NCBI GenBank assembly: GCA_947588945.1
Contig: CANPZY010000011.1
Coordinates: 1 to 49,836, forward strand
From: an uncultured Clostridia bacterium
GTDB lineage: Bacteria > Bacillota > Clostridia > TANB77 > CAG-508
Direction: 5' to 3'
DNA length: 49,836 nucleotides
The notes beneath the pieces are model-generated. The model was not told the DNA's origin. It did not search any database and saw only the letters and a program-made list of their open reading frames with translations. Both the position numbers and the translations under genes were made by a program. Below, in pieces: positions 15,658-25,600 of this stretch; position 1 is the stretch's first letter, and each line of letters starts with the position of its first letter.

Positions 15658-15764
15658 AAATATTATAATTCTGCAGTTGCGCGTAGCGCTCAAGCGAAGC
15701 GCGAATGAAGCAAAAATGTCAAGACATTTTTAGCGACAACAAACAACAAAGAATTATAATATTT
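15658..15764. repeat. Palindromic repeat element with GC-rich core
   Basis: A 15-bp perfect inverted repeat (15658-15672 and 15750-15764) bounds a 77-base insert. The insert holds a GC-rich self-complementary stretch (GCGCGTAGCGCTCAAGCGAA region, 15680-15703) and a second perfect hairpin AAAAATGTC/GACATTTTT. The GC-rich core is unlike the AT-rich surroundings. It lies just past the stop of the acyl-CoA synthetase gene and may serve as its terminator, or be a small mobile repeat. Confidence 0.65.
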
Positions 15765-15777
15765 TAAAATAATCTAA

Positions 15778-17643
15778 TTAATTTTTCAATTCCTTATATC
15801 TTTTTATCTTCATTGTAGATGTCTTTTCAAATTCACCTTCTTTTAATTCAAGATGTTTTATTGCTTTATATGAAGTAAGCTTTTTATTTACTTCTTTTAT
15901 TCTATCCCATATAATATTATATATTTCTTCATTAGACATATTTTCTTTTATTTTGTCTAATTCTTCTATATTTGGAATTACTCTAGCAGTTATAATTAAT
16001 TCTTTATCATTTTTATTTTTTACATCTAATTCTTCTGGAGATTTACCATAAACTAATGCTTCTTTTATTTCTGGAATTTTTTCAAGTAACATTTCTATTT
16101 CTTCTGGATAAATATTTTTTCCATTTTGTGTTACTATAACATTTTTACTTCTTCCTGTTACATAAACGTATCCTTCTTCATCTACATATCCAATATCTCC
16201 TGAATGGAAATAACCATCTTCAGTTATAGCTTTTTTAGTTTCTTCTTCATCTTCATAATATCCAAGCATTAATGTTGGCGTCTTTATTAATAGTTCACCT
16301 TCTCCATTTTCATTAGGATTATCAACTTTTATATCTGCTTGTACTATTGTTTTTCCTGCAGATCCAACCATTGGCTTATATTCAGGTGTAACTGCTGATA
16401 TAGGAGCTGTTTCTGTTAATCCATAACCTTGTAAGAAAGTTATACCAATATCTTCAACCCATTTTCCAACTTTTTTATCTATTGGTGCTGCTGCTGATAC
16501 TATTATTCTTAAGTTTCCACCTAAGTTATCATATATCTCTTTAAATACTCTTTTCTTAACATCTATTCCTATACTTTTTAATCCATTTGTAACATGTATC
16601 ATTGAATTTACTAATTTGTCTTTATGTGATTTTTTAATTGTTTCATTTATCTTCTTATATATATTTTCTACAAGTAAAGGAACTGCTAGTACTGCAGTTG
16701 GTTTGGCTTCTTGCAAATTTGGTACAATATATCTTAATCCTTCACATATTGCAACACTTGCTCCTACTGCTATTGGTAATAAAAATCCTATTGTTGATTC
16801 ATAAGTATGATGCAATGGTAATACTGAGAAAAGCATATCATTAGGATATAATTTTACATAAGCATTTACTGCATTTATGTTTTCTGCTAAATTTCTGTTA
16901 CAAATCATTACGCCTTTTGCATTAGATGTTGTTCCTGATGTAAATATAAGTACTTTAAATTCTTCTGGATCTATCTCTATTTTTTCAAAACTGTTGTCGC
17001 CAGATTTTATTATTTTCTTTCCTGTTTCTATAAGATACCTAATTCCTACATCTTTTCCTTCTAAAGGTTTATTAGATTTCATTTCTATGAAGAAGTCTAT
17101 TTCTGGAATGCTTTCTCTAATCTTTTTTATTTCATCTTCTTTTTGTTTTGAATATATTATTGCTGTAGCTCTACTTCTTCTTATTAAATTTTCTAGTTCA
17201 TTTATTGGAAGTTCTTTATCAACAGGTACTGCAATTCCTACTCCACAAAGCATTGCCATATATGAAGCATACCAATCATATTGTGTTTCACCTATAATTA
17301 TTATTCTTTTATCTTTTTGATTTAAAAGCTTTATTAATGCTGTTCCTAAAGCATCTACATCTTCTTTAAACTCTGCAAATGTAGTTATTTTATATGGTGA
17401 TTTATGGTCTGGCTTTTCTAATATACAATCTTCTTCTGGATACTCGCTAACTGATTTATAAAAAAATTCTTTTACAGTTTTATAATGAGTTGTTTCATAA
17501 GGAGTATTTCTTTTCTTTTTTAAATTTTCTTTCTGCATTTTTTCATAGTCTATATTTTCTAAGTTAATATCTTTGAAATTATCTAAAAATTTCATTTTTA
17601 TTTTTTTAAATTTTAATTTTGGTTTACTTATATTTATATTCAT
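15778..17643 (-). CDS. fadD: Long-chain acyl-CoA synthetase (AMP-forming)
   Basis: A 621-residue member of the ANL superfamily: phosphate loop LIFTSGTTSNAKG near residues 236-248, A5 motif LQGYGLTETAP near 403-413, A7 motif YFHSGDIG near 484-491, hinge TGRSKNVIV near 501-509, and the A10 Lys in TSTMKIKRYK near the C terminus. It activates fatty acids to acyl-AMP and then acyl-CoA (or acyl-ACP). The first 60 residues form an extra basic N-terminal extension. A TetR gene lies directly upstream on the same strand and may control it. A paralogue sits at 40070-41776. Confidence 0.9.
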   Translation of the reverse strand: MNINISKPKLKFKKIKMKFLDNFKDINLENIDYEKMQKENLKKKRNTPYETTHYKTVKEFFYKSVSEYPEEDCILEKPDHKSPYKITTFAEFKEDVDALGTALIKLLNQKDKRIIIIGETQYDWYASYMAMLCGVGIAVPVDKELPINELENLIRRSRATAIIYSKQKEDEIKKIRESIPEIDFFIEMKSNKPLEGKDVGIRYLIETGKKIIKSGDNSFEKIEIDPEEFKVLIFTSGTTSNAKGVMICNRNLAENINAVNAYVKLYPNDMLFSVLPLHHTYESTIGFLLPIAVGASVAICEGLRYIVPNLQEAKPTAVLAVPLLVENIYKKINETIKKSHKDKLVNSMIHVTNGLKSIGIDVKKRVFKEIYDNLGGNLRIIVSAAAPIDKKVGKWVEDIGITFLQGYGLTETAPISAVTPEYKPMVGSAGKTIVQADIKVDNPNENGEGELLIKTPTLMLGYYEDEEETKKAITEDGYFHSGDIGYVDEEGYVYVTGRSKNVIVTQNGKNIYPEEIEMLLEKIPEIKEALVYGKSPEELDVKNKNDKELIITARVIPNIEELDKIKENMSNEEIYNIIWDRIKEVNKKLTSYKAIKHLELKEGEFEKTSTMKIKRYKELKN

Positions 17644-17742
17644 GTTTATATCCTTTTTAATTTAAAATTTTTTAATTTTAATAATTTATTGTTTTATCAT
17701 TTTATGTTTTATATTTTTGGCATTTTAATAATTATAAATTAT

Positions 17743-18306
17743 TTAATCCTTTTTTAATCCCTGTATAAAATTCTTATCTATTTCTTTATACAACTTTTGT
17801 ATATCTAATGTTTCTGTCTTTTTATAATATAGATTTCCACATGCTATCCCCAAGATTTGTGTTGCTAATACATCAATATCTAGTTTTCTAATTTCTCCTT
17901 TTTCCATTCCTTTTCTTAAAATGTTTTTCACTATTTCTAGATATTCATTTACATATTTTTGACAAGTTAAACTTCGTGAACTATTTCCCCAAGATTCACT
18001 AAATATTATGGACATAAAGTTTTCATATTTAACAATAATCTTTATCTGAATAAGTATTATTGCTCTTAATTTATCTATGTAATTTTTTTGTGCTTCGGTT
18101 TTTATATTAATGCTATTTTTTAATAGATTCATTCCTTCTTCTACAAGAAAATTAAATATTTCTTCCTTGCTTGAAAAATGATAATATAACGTTCCTTTTG
18201 CTACTCCTACAGCTGATGTAATGTCATCTATACTTGTTCCATCATATCCTTTTTCTGCAAACAACTTCATTGAAGTTTCAAATATCTTTCTTTTAGTTCG
18301 GTTCAC
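17743..18306 (-). CDS. TetR family regulator
   Basis: A 187-residue regulator starting with GTG behind AAAGGAG. N-terminal HTH: FAEKGYDGTSIDDITSAVGVAKGTLYYHF near residues 16-44 (typical TetR sequence, cited by extent), followed by a helical ligand domain. By position it probably senses acyl-CoA and regulates the downstream acyl-CoA synthetase gene, in the manner of FadR-type TetR proteins. It uses a CGA Arg codon at position 3. Confidence 0.88.
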   Translation of the reverse strand: MNRTKRKIFETSMKLFAEKGYDGTSIDDITSAVGVAKGTLYYHFSSKEEIFNFLVEEGMNLLKNSINIKTEAQKNYIDKLRAIILIQIKIIVKYENFMSIIFSESWGNSSRSLTCQKYVNEYLEIVKNILRKGMEKGEIRKLDIDVLATQILGIACGNLYYKKTETLDIQKLYKEIDKNFIQGLKKD

Positions 18307-18344
18307 TTTTTACTCCTTTATCAATATATACCTATTGATTACTT

Positions 18345-18374
18345 ATTTTATCTAATTTTTTATTAATTAGTCAA
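18345..18374 (-). promoter_or_regulatory. Probable promoter of the TetR gene
   Basis: Leftward -35 TTGACT (18369-18374), 18-base spacer, -10 TAAAAT (18345-18350), about 35 bases before the GTG start. Spacing is slightly long. Confidence 0.5.
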
Positions 18375-18383
18375 TAATTTCTT

Positions 18384-18520
18384 TATATTTTAAACCTATT
18401 TTTTATTTATATTTTTTCTATTTTAAGCCTATTTTTTACTTATATTTTCCTATTATAAACCTATATATTTTAACTTATATTTTCCTATTTTAAACCTAAA
18501 TATTTTAAACTTATAATTTT
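18384..18520. repeat. Degenerate AT-rich tandem repeat, 33-36 bp unit
   Basis: Units beginning TATATTTT and containing CTATTTTAAACCTA recur at 18384, 18408, 18441, 18476 and 18512. They fill the gap between mreB and the TetR gene. No function evident. Confidence 0.7.
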
Positions 18521-19516
18521 TTATTTTATGCTTCTTTTTTCTAATATGTCCAAATTATCTAACGCCTTTCCTGTTCCAATAGCAACACAAGATATTGCAT
18601 CTTGAGCAATCATTACATTTATTCCTGTACTTTCTTTTATCAATTTATCTATACCATAAAGCATACTTCCTCCACCAGTCATATATATGCCCTTTTCACT
18701 AATATCTTCAACTAACTCTGGAGGTGCTTTTTCTATAGTTGATTTTACACTATCTACTATTTTTAAGGCTTCTGGAAGTAAAACTTTAAGTATTTCTTGA
18801 CTTGTTATTTCTATTTCGATTGGGAGTCCTGTCTCTAAATTTCTTCCTCTAACTTTAATACTTACTTCTTCCTCTCTTGGATATACAGATCCTACTTCCA
18901 TTTTTATTTGCTCTGCTGTTTTTTCTCCTATCAATGTTTTATATTTCTTTTTTACATATTTGATTATAGCTTCATCAAATTTATTTCCGGCAACTTTTAT
19001 TGATGTACTTACTACTGATCCTCCTATTGATATTACAGCTATATCAGTAGTTCCTCCACCAATATCAATTACTAAGTTTCCACTAGGTTTTGATATATCT
19101 ATTCCTGCACCTATTGCTGCTGCAACAGGTTCTTCTATTAAATAAACTTTTTTTGCTCCTGCTGAATTTGCTGCATCTATTACTGCTCTCTTTTCAACTT
19201 CAGTAATTTGTGATGGTACACATATCATAAGTCTTGGTTGGAAAAATTTTTTTCCTAGTATTTTTTTTATAAAATGTTTTAACATTTTTGTTGTAATTGT
19301 AAAATTTGATATAACTCCATCTTTAAGTGGTTTTATAACTTCTATATTACTTGGATTTCTTCCAATCATTCTATTTGCTTCTTTTCCATAAGCCATTATT
19401 TCTTTTTCATTTTTATTTACTGATACTACAGTCGGTTCTCTTAAAACAATCCCTTTTCCCTTTTCATATGCTATTATTGTTGCCGTACCTAAATCGATAC
19501 CGATATCTTCACTCAT
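18521..19516 (-). CDS. mreB: MreB/Mbl family rod-shape protein
   Basis: A 331-residue actin-fold protein: phosphate 1 motif IGIDLGTAT near residues 5-13, VPSQITEVEKRAV near 100-112, phosphate 2 motif VIDIGGGTTDIAV near 149-161, adenosine motif YMTGGGSMLYGI near 283-294. It polymerises at the membrane and guides cell-wall synthesis. The gene stands alone, apart from mreC/mreD, so it may be the Mbl or MreBH-type paralogue. Confidence 0.93.
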   Translation of the reverse strand: MSEDIGIDLGTATIIAYEKGKGIVLREPTVVSVNKNEKEIMAYGKEANRMIGRNPSNIEVIKPLKDGVISNFTITTKMLKHFIKKILGKKFFQPRLMICVPSQITEVEKRAVIDAANSAGAKKVYLIEEPVAAAIGAGIDISKPSGNLVIDIGGGTTDIAVISIGGSVVSTSIKVAGNKFDEAIIKYVKKKYKTLIGEKTAEQIKMEVGSVYPREEEVSIKVRGRNLETGLPIEIEITSQEILKVLLPEALKIVDSVKSTIEKAPPELVEDISEKGIYMTGGGSMLYGIDKLIKESTGINVMIAQDAISCVAIGTGKALDNLDILEKRSIK

Positions 19517-19629
19517 TAAAAAAGTTCCTTTCTTTTATTTGTATTCTTGCCTTAAAAAATACTTTCTATTCTTTTCATTTTTACGAGAAAAAAATTTTTA
19601 AAGCTCAAAATAATCTCCTTATATCCTAT

Positions 19630-21012
19630 TTAGAATTCAATTTTTTTAGAAATATACTCTTCTAATTCATCTATTGATATTCTTTCTTGTTCCATAGTAT
19701 CTCTATCTCTAACCGTTACTTTATTGTCCTCCATAGTATCGAAATCTATTGTTACACAATAAGGCGTTCCAATTTCATCTTCTCTTCTATATCTTTTTCC
19801 TATTGAACTTGCTTCATCATAATCGCACATGAATTTCTTTGATAACATATTATATACTTCATTTGCTTTATCATTTAATTTTTTAGATAATGGAAGTACT
19901 GCTACTTTATATGGTGCTAAGGCTGGGTGAAGATGTAAAACTGTTCTTGAATCTCCTTCTCCTAAATCTTGAACTTCATATCCATTGCACAAAAATGCAA
20001 GCGTCACTCTATCAGCTCCAAGTGATGGTTCAATAACATAAGGAATATATTTTTCGTTTGTTTCAGTATCTAAATATGCTAAATCTTCTTTTGAATGATC
20101 TGCATGTTGTTTTAAATCATAATCAGTTCTATCAGCAATTCCCCATAACTCTCCCCATCCAAATGGGAATGCAAATTCAATATCTGTTGTTGCTTTACTA
20201 TAAAATACCAACTCTTCCTTTGAATGATCTCTTAATCTAATATTTTCTTCTTTCATTCCTAATGATAATAAGAAATTTTTACAGAAATCTTTCCAGTATT
20301 TAAACCATTCTAAGTCAGTACCTGGTTTGCAGAAAAACTCAAGTTCCATTTGTTCAAATTCTCTAGTTCTAAATGTAAAGTTTCCAGGTGTTATTTCATT
20401 TCTAAATGCTTTACCTATTTGTGCAATACCCATTGGCATTTTTTTTCTAGTTGTTCTTAATACATTTTTGAAATCAACAAAAATTCCTTGCGCCGTTTCT
20501 GGTCTTAAATATACAGTTGATGTACTATCTTCTGTAACACCTTGGAATGTTTTAAACATTAAATTAAATTTTCTTATATTTGTAAAATTAGTTTTTCCAC
20601 ATTTTGGGCAAGCAATTTTATTTTCATTTATATAATTTACAAGTTCTTCGTCTGTCCAACCATCTGCAATCACATCTTTATTATTTGTATGCGCCCATTC
20701 TTCTATTAATTTATCTGCTCTATGTCTTGTTTTACATTCTTTACAATCTATCAATGGATCTGAAAATCCTGATAAATGTCCAGATGCTACCCATGTTTCT
20801 GGGTTCATAAGTATTGCAGAATCTAAACCAACAATATCTTTTTGTTCTTGTATGAATTTTTTTCTCCATACGGCTTTAACATTATTTTTTAATTCTACAC
20901 CTAAAGGTCCATAGTCCCAAGTATTTGCTAATCCTCCATATATTTCTGAACCCGGATATATATAACCTCTATTTTTGCATAAGTTTACTATTGTTTCCAT
21001 ATTCTCTAACAT
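19630..21012 (-). CDS. glyS: Glycyl-tRNA synthetase, homodimeric type
   Basis: A 460-residue class II synthetase of the eukaryote-like/alpha2 type: N-terminal [16 protein letters not shown] near residues 11-26, zinc knuckles CKEC near 96-99 and CPKC near 135-138, motif 2 around [21 protein letters not shown], motif 3 around [14 protein letters not shown], and a C-terminal anticodon-binding domain. GAGAGGA precedes the ATG. It charges tRNA-Gly, which is of interest because every CGG frameshift site in this window resolves to a Gly codon. Confidence 0.96.
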   Translation of the reverse strand: MLENMETIVNLCKNRGYIYPGSEIYGGLANTWDYGPLGVELKNNVKAVWRKKFIQEQKDIVGLDSAILMNPETWVASGHLSGFSDPLIDCKECKTRHRADKLIEEWAHTNNKDVIADGWTDEELVNYINENKIACPKCGKTNFTNIRKFNLMFKTFQGVTEDSTSTVYLRPETAQGIFVDFKNVLRTTRKKMPMGIAQIGKAFRNEITPGNFTFRTREFEQMELEFFCKPGTDLEWFKYWKDFCKNFLLSLGMKEENIRLRDHSKEELVFYSKATTDIEFAFPFGWGELWGIADRTDYDLKQHADHSKEDLAYLDTETNEKYIPYVIEPSLGADRVTLAFLCNGYEVQDLGEGDSRTVLHLHPALAPYKVAVLPLSKKLNDKANEVYNMLSKKFMCDYDEASSIGKRYRREDEIGTPYCVTIDFDTMEDNKVTVRDRDTMEQERISIDELEEYISKKIEF

Positions 21013-21042
21013 AAATATTTTCCTCTCTTTTTTTGCACTAAC

Positions 21043-21355
21043 TTAAATAATTTTAGCTATAAATTTAAAATATATAAATAATGAAATTTCTAAAATCAAT
21101 ATTACTGGAAATCCATATTTAAAATACCATTTTTTTGTTTTATGTCTAAAAGTATACATTCCAGCAATTCCACCAATTCCTCCGCCGAAGTAATACAAGT
21201 GTAAATAAAAAACCTTCGCTTACTCTCCATTGATTTATTTTAGCTTCGTGCTTATCATACCACATTGTTAAAAAAGTAAATACATTTATAGCTAACAAAT
21301 ACAATAATATATTTTTTACTGTAAATATTTCATTAAACACTGCTTGCCAATCCAT
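21043..21355 (-). CDS. DUF1294 membrane protein read through a CGG +1 frameshift
   Basis: ATG at 21353-21355 follows AAGGAG. In the standard frame the protein turns into the un-family-like LLRRRNWWNCWNVYF and stops. Skipping the C at 21187 (CTT-CGG-CGG to CTT-GGC-GGA) gives LVLLGGGIGGIAGMYTFRHKTKKWYFKYG, which is the signature of DUF1294 (LLGG..GG..GM...RHKTKK; extent about residues 53-81), then a hydrophobic C-terminal segment and a stop at 21043. Total 313 bases, 3n+1, 103 residues, the normal family length. Small inner-membrane protein of unknown role with two or three membrane segments. Confidence 0.88.
21185..21187 (-). other. CGG +1 frameshift site 3
   Basis: In-frame CGG (C at 21187). 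Context CTT CGG C; dropping C gives CTT GGC and restores the DUF1294 Gly-rich motif and the rest of the domain. Confidence 0.88.
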
Positions 21356-21443
21356 TATTGTTTTCTCCTTTATTATATTCAGAGATATTATACAATTTTT
21401 TTTAACTTTTTGCAATACAAAATTTTGCAGTTGTGCGCATTGA

Positions 21444-23204
21444 TTACTGAATATCTTTAATTTGTAAATGTAGTTCTTTTAATTGTTCTTGTGTTACTGT
21501 TGCTGGTGCTCCCATCATTAAGTCTTCTGCTCTTCCACTAAGTGGGAATGCTATAACCTCTCTTATTGATTCACTATCTGTAAGTAGCATAATCATTCTA
21601 TCAATTCCAGGTGCAATTCCAGCATGAGGTGGTGCACCAAATTGAAATGCTGTAAACATTGCAGTAAATTTTTCTTCAATATATTTTCTATCATATCCTA
21701 CAATTTCAAAAGCTTTTATCATAATTTCTGGATCATGATTTCTAACTGCTCCTGAAGATAATTCAATCCCATTACATACTAAATCATATTGATATGCAAT
21801 TACTTCTAATGGATTTTTAGTTTCTAATGCTTCTAATCCTCCTTGTGGCATTGAAAATGGGTTATGGCAAAATGTTAATTTCCCCTTTTCATCATATTCA
21901 TACATTGGAAAGTCTGTTATCCAGCAAAATTCAAATTTATTTTCATCTATTAAACCTAATCTCTTTCCTAATTCATCTCTAATGCTTCCGGCTAATTTAT
22001 CAACTATTCCTTCATGTTCTGCTATAAAGAATATACAATCCCCTTCTTTTGAATTTGTTCTCTTTAACATTTCTGTTTTTGCTTCTTCTGGAATAAACTT
22101 TGCAATAGGTCCTTGCAAACTTAAATCGTCCATAATTCTAAGCCATGCTAACCCCTTTGCTTTTAAATCTTTTATAGCAAAATCTGTCATTCCTTCAAAA
22201 AAGCTTCTTGGCTGATCTTTTACATCATGGGTTGCAATTATTCTTACTAATTGATTTTTGAAAGCTTTTAAGTCTATCTTTTCAAATAGATCTGTTACAT
22301 CAACAATTTCTAATGGATTTCTTAAGTCTGGCTTATCTGTACCGTATTTTGCCATAGATTCTCTATAAGTAATTCTTTTAAATGGTGGTTTTACAACCTC
22401 TTTTTTACTAAACTTCTTAAAGGTTTCATATATTACTGGTTCTAATACTTCAAAAACATCTTCTTGAGTACTATATGCCATTTCCATATCAAGTTGATAA
22501 AATTCTCCCGGTGCTCTATCTGCTCTTGCATCCTCATCTCTAAAACAAGGTGCTATTTGAAAATATTTATCAATTCCTGCTACCATCAATAATTGTTTAA
22601 ATTGTTGTGGTGCTTGTGGCAGTGCATAAAATTTTCCTTTATGCAATCTGCTTGGTACTAAATAATCTCTTGCTCCTTCTGGAGAAGAAGCTGTTAATAT
22701 TGGAGTTTGAACTTCAAGAAAATCTTTTTCTATCATTTTTTCTCTTAAAAATTGTATAACTTTTGCTCTTAGTTTTAGATTTTCTCTTAATTTTTCTGAC
22801 CTTAAATCTAAATATCTATACTTTAGTCTTAAATCCTCTCTAACATTTTTATTGTCATCAATTTCAAATGGTAGAGCTTTAGTTCTTTTTCCTAATATTT
22901 TTATTTCTTCAATATAAATTTCTACTTTTCCTGTTTTTAATTTTAAATTAATTGTATCTTCTGATCTTTTTCTAACTGTTCCTAACACTGTAACAACTGA
23001 TTGAACTGGAATATGCGAAATAATATCTACATCTTTGCTATCTGCTGATGTAACTACCTGCGTAATTCCATACATATCTCTTATATCTAAAAACACTAAT
23101 CCTCCTAAGTCTCTGATTGTTTCTACAAATCCTGCTATTCTAACCTTTTTTCCAACATCCTCTAATGTAATTTCATTGCAAGTATGTGTTCTGTATTCTT
23201 TCAT
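21444..23204 (-). CDS. aspS: Aspartyl-tRNA synthetase
   Basis: A 586-residue class IIb enzyme: N-terminal OB-fold anticodon domain (VRIAGFVETIRDLGG near residues 21-35), motif 2 around FRDEDARADRAPGEFYQ near 218-234, the bacterial insertion domain near 290-420, and motif 3 GAPPHAGIAPGIDRM near 528-542. Charges tRNA-Asp. Controlled by an upstream T-box leader. RBS AGGAGG. Confidence 0.96.
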   Translation of the reverse strand: MKEYRTHTCNEITLEDVGKKVRIAGFVETIRDLGGLVFLDIRDMYGITQVVTSADSKDVDIISHIPVQSVVTVLGTVRKRSEDTINLKLKTGKVEIYIEEIKILGKRTKALPFEIDDNKNVREDLRLKYRYLDLRSEKLRENLKLRAKVIQFLREKMIEKDFLEVQTPILTASSPEGARDYLVPSRLHKGKFYALPQAPQQFKQLLMVAGIDKYFQIAPCFRDEDARADRAPGEFYQLDMEMAYSTQEDVFEVLEPVIYETFKKFSKKEVVKPPFKRITYRESMAKYGTDKPDLRNPLEIVDVTDLFEKIDLKAFKNQLVRIIATHDVKDQPRSFFEGMTDFAIKDLKAKGLAWLRIMDDLSLQGPIAKFIPEEAKTEMLKRTNSKEGDCIFFIAEHEGIVDKLAGSIRDELGKRLGLIDENKFEFCWITDFPMYEYDEKGKLTFCHNPFSMPQGGLEALETKNPLEVIAYQYDLVCNGIELSSGAVRNHDPEIMIKAFEIVGYDRKYIEEKFTAMFTAFQFGAPPHAGIAPGIDRMIMLLTDSESIREVIAFPLSGRAEDLMMGAPATVTQEQLKELHLQIKDIQ

Positions 23205-23473
23205 TTTCTTTCCTCCTAAAAATTTTTTGACATCAAAAAATCGCCCACTACTTAAAATTTGTAGGGACGAATTATATAATCCGCGGTACCACCCATATTG
23301 AAAGTATTATGCTTTCCACTCTTTAAGAATTATTTTGCTCCAATGTGTTTCGGTTATGTATGTTTTCTAAAAGGGCTTTCAGCCGACGACCCTTATTCTC
23401 TTTTTAGTAACCTTTACAGCCTTTCATCTTCATCACAAAATCATTCTTACAAAATATTTATAATATAGTGTAT
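23205..23473 (-). promoter_or_regulatory. T-box leader of aspS
   Basis: The T-box core, reading AATATGGGTGGTACCGCGG, occupies 23281-23299 on the minus strand. Downstream a terminator stem (23241-23251 with 23261-23270, one bulge) is followed by a run of T (23235-23240). Upstream lies a structured stem I region with GGGTCGTCGGCTGAAAGCCC (minus strand, about 23371-23390). Uncharged tRNA would stabilise the antiterminator and let aspS be read. I could not fix the specifier codon by eye. Confidence 0.92.
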
Positions 23474-23502
23474 ATTATAGCATCCGTTTTTATTCGTGTC
23501 AA
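23474..23502 (-). promoter_or_regulatory. Promoter of aspS leader
   Basis: Leftward -35 TTGACA (23497-23502), 17-base spacer, -10 TATAAT (23474-23479), a near-consensus promoter. Confidence 0.88.
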
Positions 23503-23512
23503 TTAAAAATTT

Positions 23513-23540
23513 TAGCTCACAATCCAAAGACTATGAGCTA
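23513..23540 (-). terminator. Terminator after the 113-aa gene
   Basis: TAGCTCA (23513-23519) pairs with TGAGCTA (23534-23540); on the minus strand it is followed by AAAATTTTT. It ends the leftward 23552-23893 transcript just before the aspS promoter. Confidence 0.75.
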
Positions 23541-23551
23541 GTTTGTTTACC

Positions 23552-23893
23552 TCAATCACTTATACGACAATGGTCTGGATCAGAAGCATGTGCACAAGCT
23601 TGACCCCTTAATTCTTTAAAAGCTACATATATTTTACTATCATTCATCTCACTCATATCTGTATATCCCCAGACTTTGATAACTGAGCTTTTTGGTACGC
23701 TTTGTTCTAAAGCTACCTGAATATCGTAATCTAAGTATTCATCATTTACACTCATTCTTTCAATTTTCACGAGTGCTATGGAATACCCTTTTTCAATAGC
23801 TTCTTTTGTTAATCTAGCCATACGAGTATTAGCTAATTCAGAGTACCGCACATCTAATTGTTTCTTTGATAAGACCTTTACGCTATGTTTCAT
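23552..23893 (-). CDS. Hypothetical protein of foreign base composition
   Basis: A 113-residue soluble protein, no recognised family; it ends with a Cys/His-containing tail (RGQACAHASDPDHCRISD). Codon use differs from neighbours (more G and C third positions), and it contains an in-frame CGG (23846-23848) at LDVRYSE where normal Arg reading keeps the frame; applying the +1 rule there would end the protein three codons later. This suggests recent horizontal transfer from an organism that reads CGG as Arg. GGGAGA precedes the ATG at longer than usual distance. Confidence 0.7.
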   Translation of the reverse strand: MKHSVKVLSKKQLDVRYSELANTRMARLTKEAIEKGYSIALVKIERMSVNDEYLDYDIQVALEQSVPKSSVIKVWGYTDMSEMNDSKIYVAFKELRGQACAHASDPDHCRISD

Positions 23894-24077
23894 TGTGCAA
23901 ACATTCTCCCTTCTACTTATGATTGTTGTTTTTTATATATGTCAAAACTAAAAAGTAAAAGAAAATCCCTTCACTAATTAGTAAAAAAAAGGGTAATTGA
24001 CATATGGCAATGCCTATATCGCATTTAATTTTATCATATTTACATAAAAATAGCAAGTTGTTTTATTTACTTATAAT

Positions 24078-25469
24078 TTATTCATACTCAAATATAGGAT
24101 CTAAATTTATACCTATTGATGCACCTTTTGAAATATACACTTGATTTATTTTTTCTTTTAATTGCTTTATAAATGGTTCTATTTGTTCTAATTTATAATT
24201 ATTTAAAATTGCCATAGTATTTTCATCAAATGTTTCAATAGAGCCAATATCATTTGTGAAATTTACATTATCTTTATATGAATATGTTATAATTTTGATT
24301 CCATTTACTAATGTTATATCCATTATATTGCTAATATTGTTTTCAGCTATTGTACCTTCCATTCTATGATTAATTTCAATTGATTTACCAATATCATCTT
24401 TTACATAAGAATATTTTATAACATCATTTCCATCTCTTTTTGCTATTTCCAAGCTTTTATCATTTATTCCTAAAATTAGAGTTTCATTATCTCCATCTTT
24501 TAAATGCGTAATATATACACTATTTTCATTTAATTTTACAGTCAATTGCACATTTTTTTGTCTATACTCACTTACTGATATTTCAATATCTTCAGCTTGC
24601 TCTGGATGTGATTTTAAATTTTCAATTTTTTCTCTCATTGCTATATTTATAGTATTTATATCTGTATATTTTTCATCTAAATTTAAAAGTTTAAACTTAG
24701 ACGTTAAAAAGTCCATCATAATACTATCTTGTGTTAGCTTAGTTAGTAAACTTATTTGAATATCTGCACTTTCTTTTTGTGATAAATTTAATGTATATTT
24801 AGTTGTATTGTATTTATTTCCTGCAATTTCTATATTGTTTTGAATTTTACTGTAAGCAATATCAGCGCTATCTAATTTTAGCAAATTATAATATGAATCA
24901 ATATGTGTTTTTTCTACTTTTGAAACCTCAAGTAACTTATCCATTTTTATTTTTACTATCTCATCTGGAACATACATATCTCCTACTATTGCACTTGATA
25001 TTTTACTTAAATCTTCATTTTTTATTCCTATATATGCACTCGATATTAATGGACTATTAAAACCATAAATATTTTTGTCTCTTGCAAAAGACATTGTTGC
25101 TAAATTAGTATTTGCACTATTTATATTAATATTGTAATTTGCTTTTTCTTTTTGGTTATTGACTTTGCTAGTCATTGTAAATTTTAATTTATCCATTATA
25201 TTACTATTTGCAATGTTAGATGAAGATTTAACTATCATTTCTGCATTTCTAATATATGGAGTTGTTTCTTTCAATTTTTCATATTCTTTGAATTCATCAG
25301 TATTTAAAATTTCTAAGTTGCTGGATGTCATTTTTAAATATCTGAAAAAAGCACCTTTTTTAGTTCTAAAAACATCTGTAAAAAAGAACAATATTGCTAT
25401 TATTATGGCTATAACAATAACTACTACCAAAGATATAATTATTTTTAATCTTAATTTTTTATTTTTCAT
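24078..25469 (-). CDS. Membrane-anchored extracytoplasmic protein, unknown
   Basis: A 463-residue protein with a basic start and one N-terminal membrane helix (residues 8-31, IIISLVVVIVIAIIIAILFFF), then a large mostly beta-type extracellular domain rich in Asn, Ser, Thr and Lys. No catalytic motif is recognised. It probably stays anchored by the uncleaved helix. Monocistronic, between the foreign gene and rlmB. Similar single-anchor proteins of unknown function are frequent in low-GC Clostridia. Confidence 0.72.
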   Translation of the reverse strand: MKNKKLRLKIIISLVVVIVIAIIIAILFFFTDVFRTKKGAFFRYLKMTSSNLEILNTDEFKEYEKLKETTPYIRNAEMIVKSSSNIANSNIMDKLKFTMTSKVNNQKEKANYNININSANTNLATMSFARDKNIYGFNSPLISSAYIGIKNEDLSKISSAIVGDMYVPDEIVKIKMDKLLEVSKVEKTHIDSYYNLLKLDSADIAYSKIQNNIEIAGNKYNTTKYTLNLSQKESADIQISLLTKLTQDSIMMDFLTSKFKLLNLDEKYTDINTINIAMREKIENLKSHPEQAEDIEISVSEYRQKNVQLTVKLNENSVYITHLKDGDNETLILGINDKSLEIAKRDGNDVIKYSYVKDDIGKSIEINHRMEGTIAENNISNIMDITLVNGIKIITYSYKDNVNFTNDIGSIETFDENTMAILNNYKLEQIEPFIKQLKEKINQVYISKGASIGINLDPIFEYE

Positions 25470-25600
25470 AGTTGTTTTTATGATTTAAATATTCTTAAAA
25501 TTAAATACATACATACATTTAATTAAAAAAATATCTATTCTTCCTCTCCTTTCTATATTAATAGAAATTTTACTTTTGTATTATGAAATTTTTTATATAT

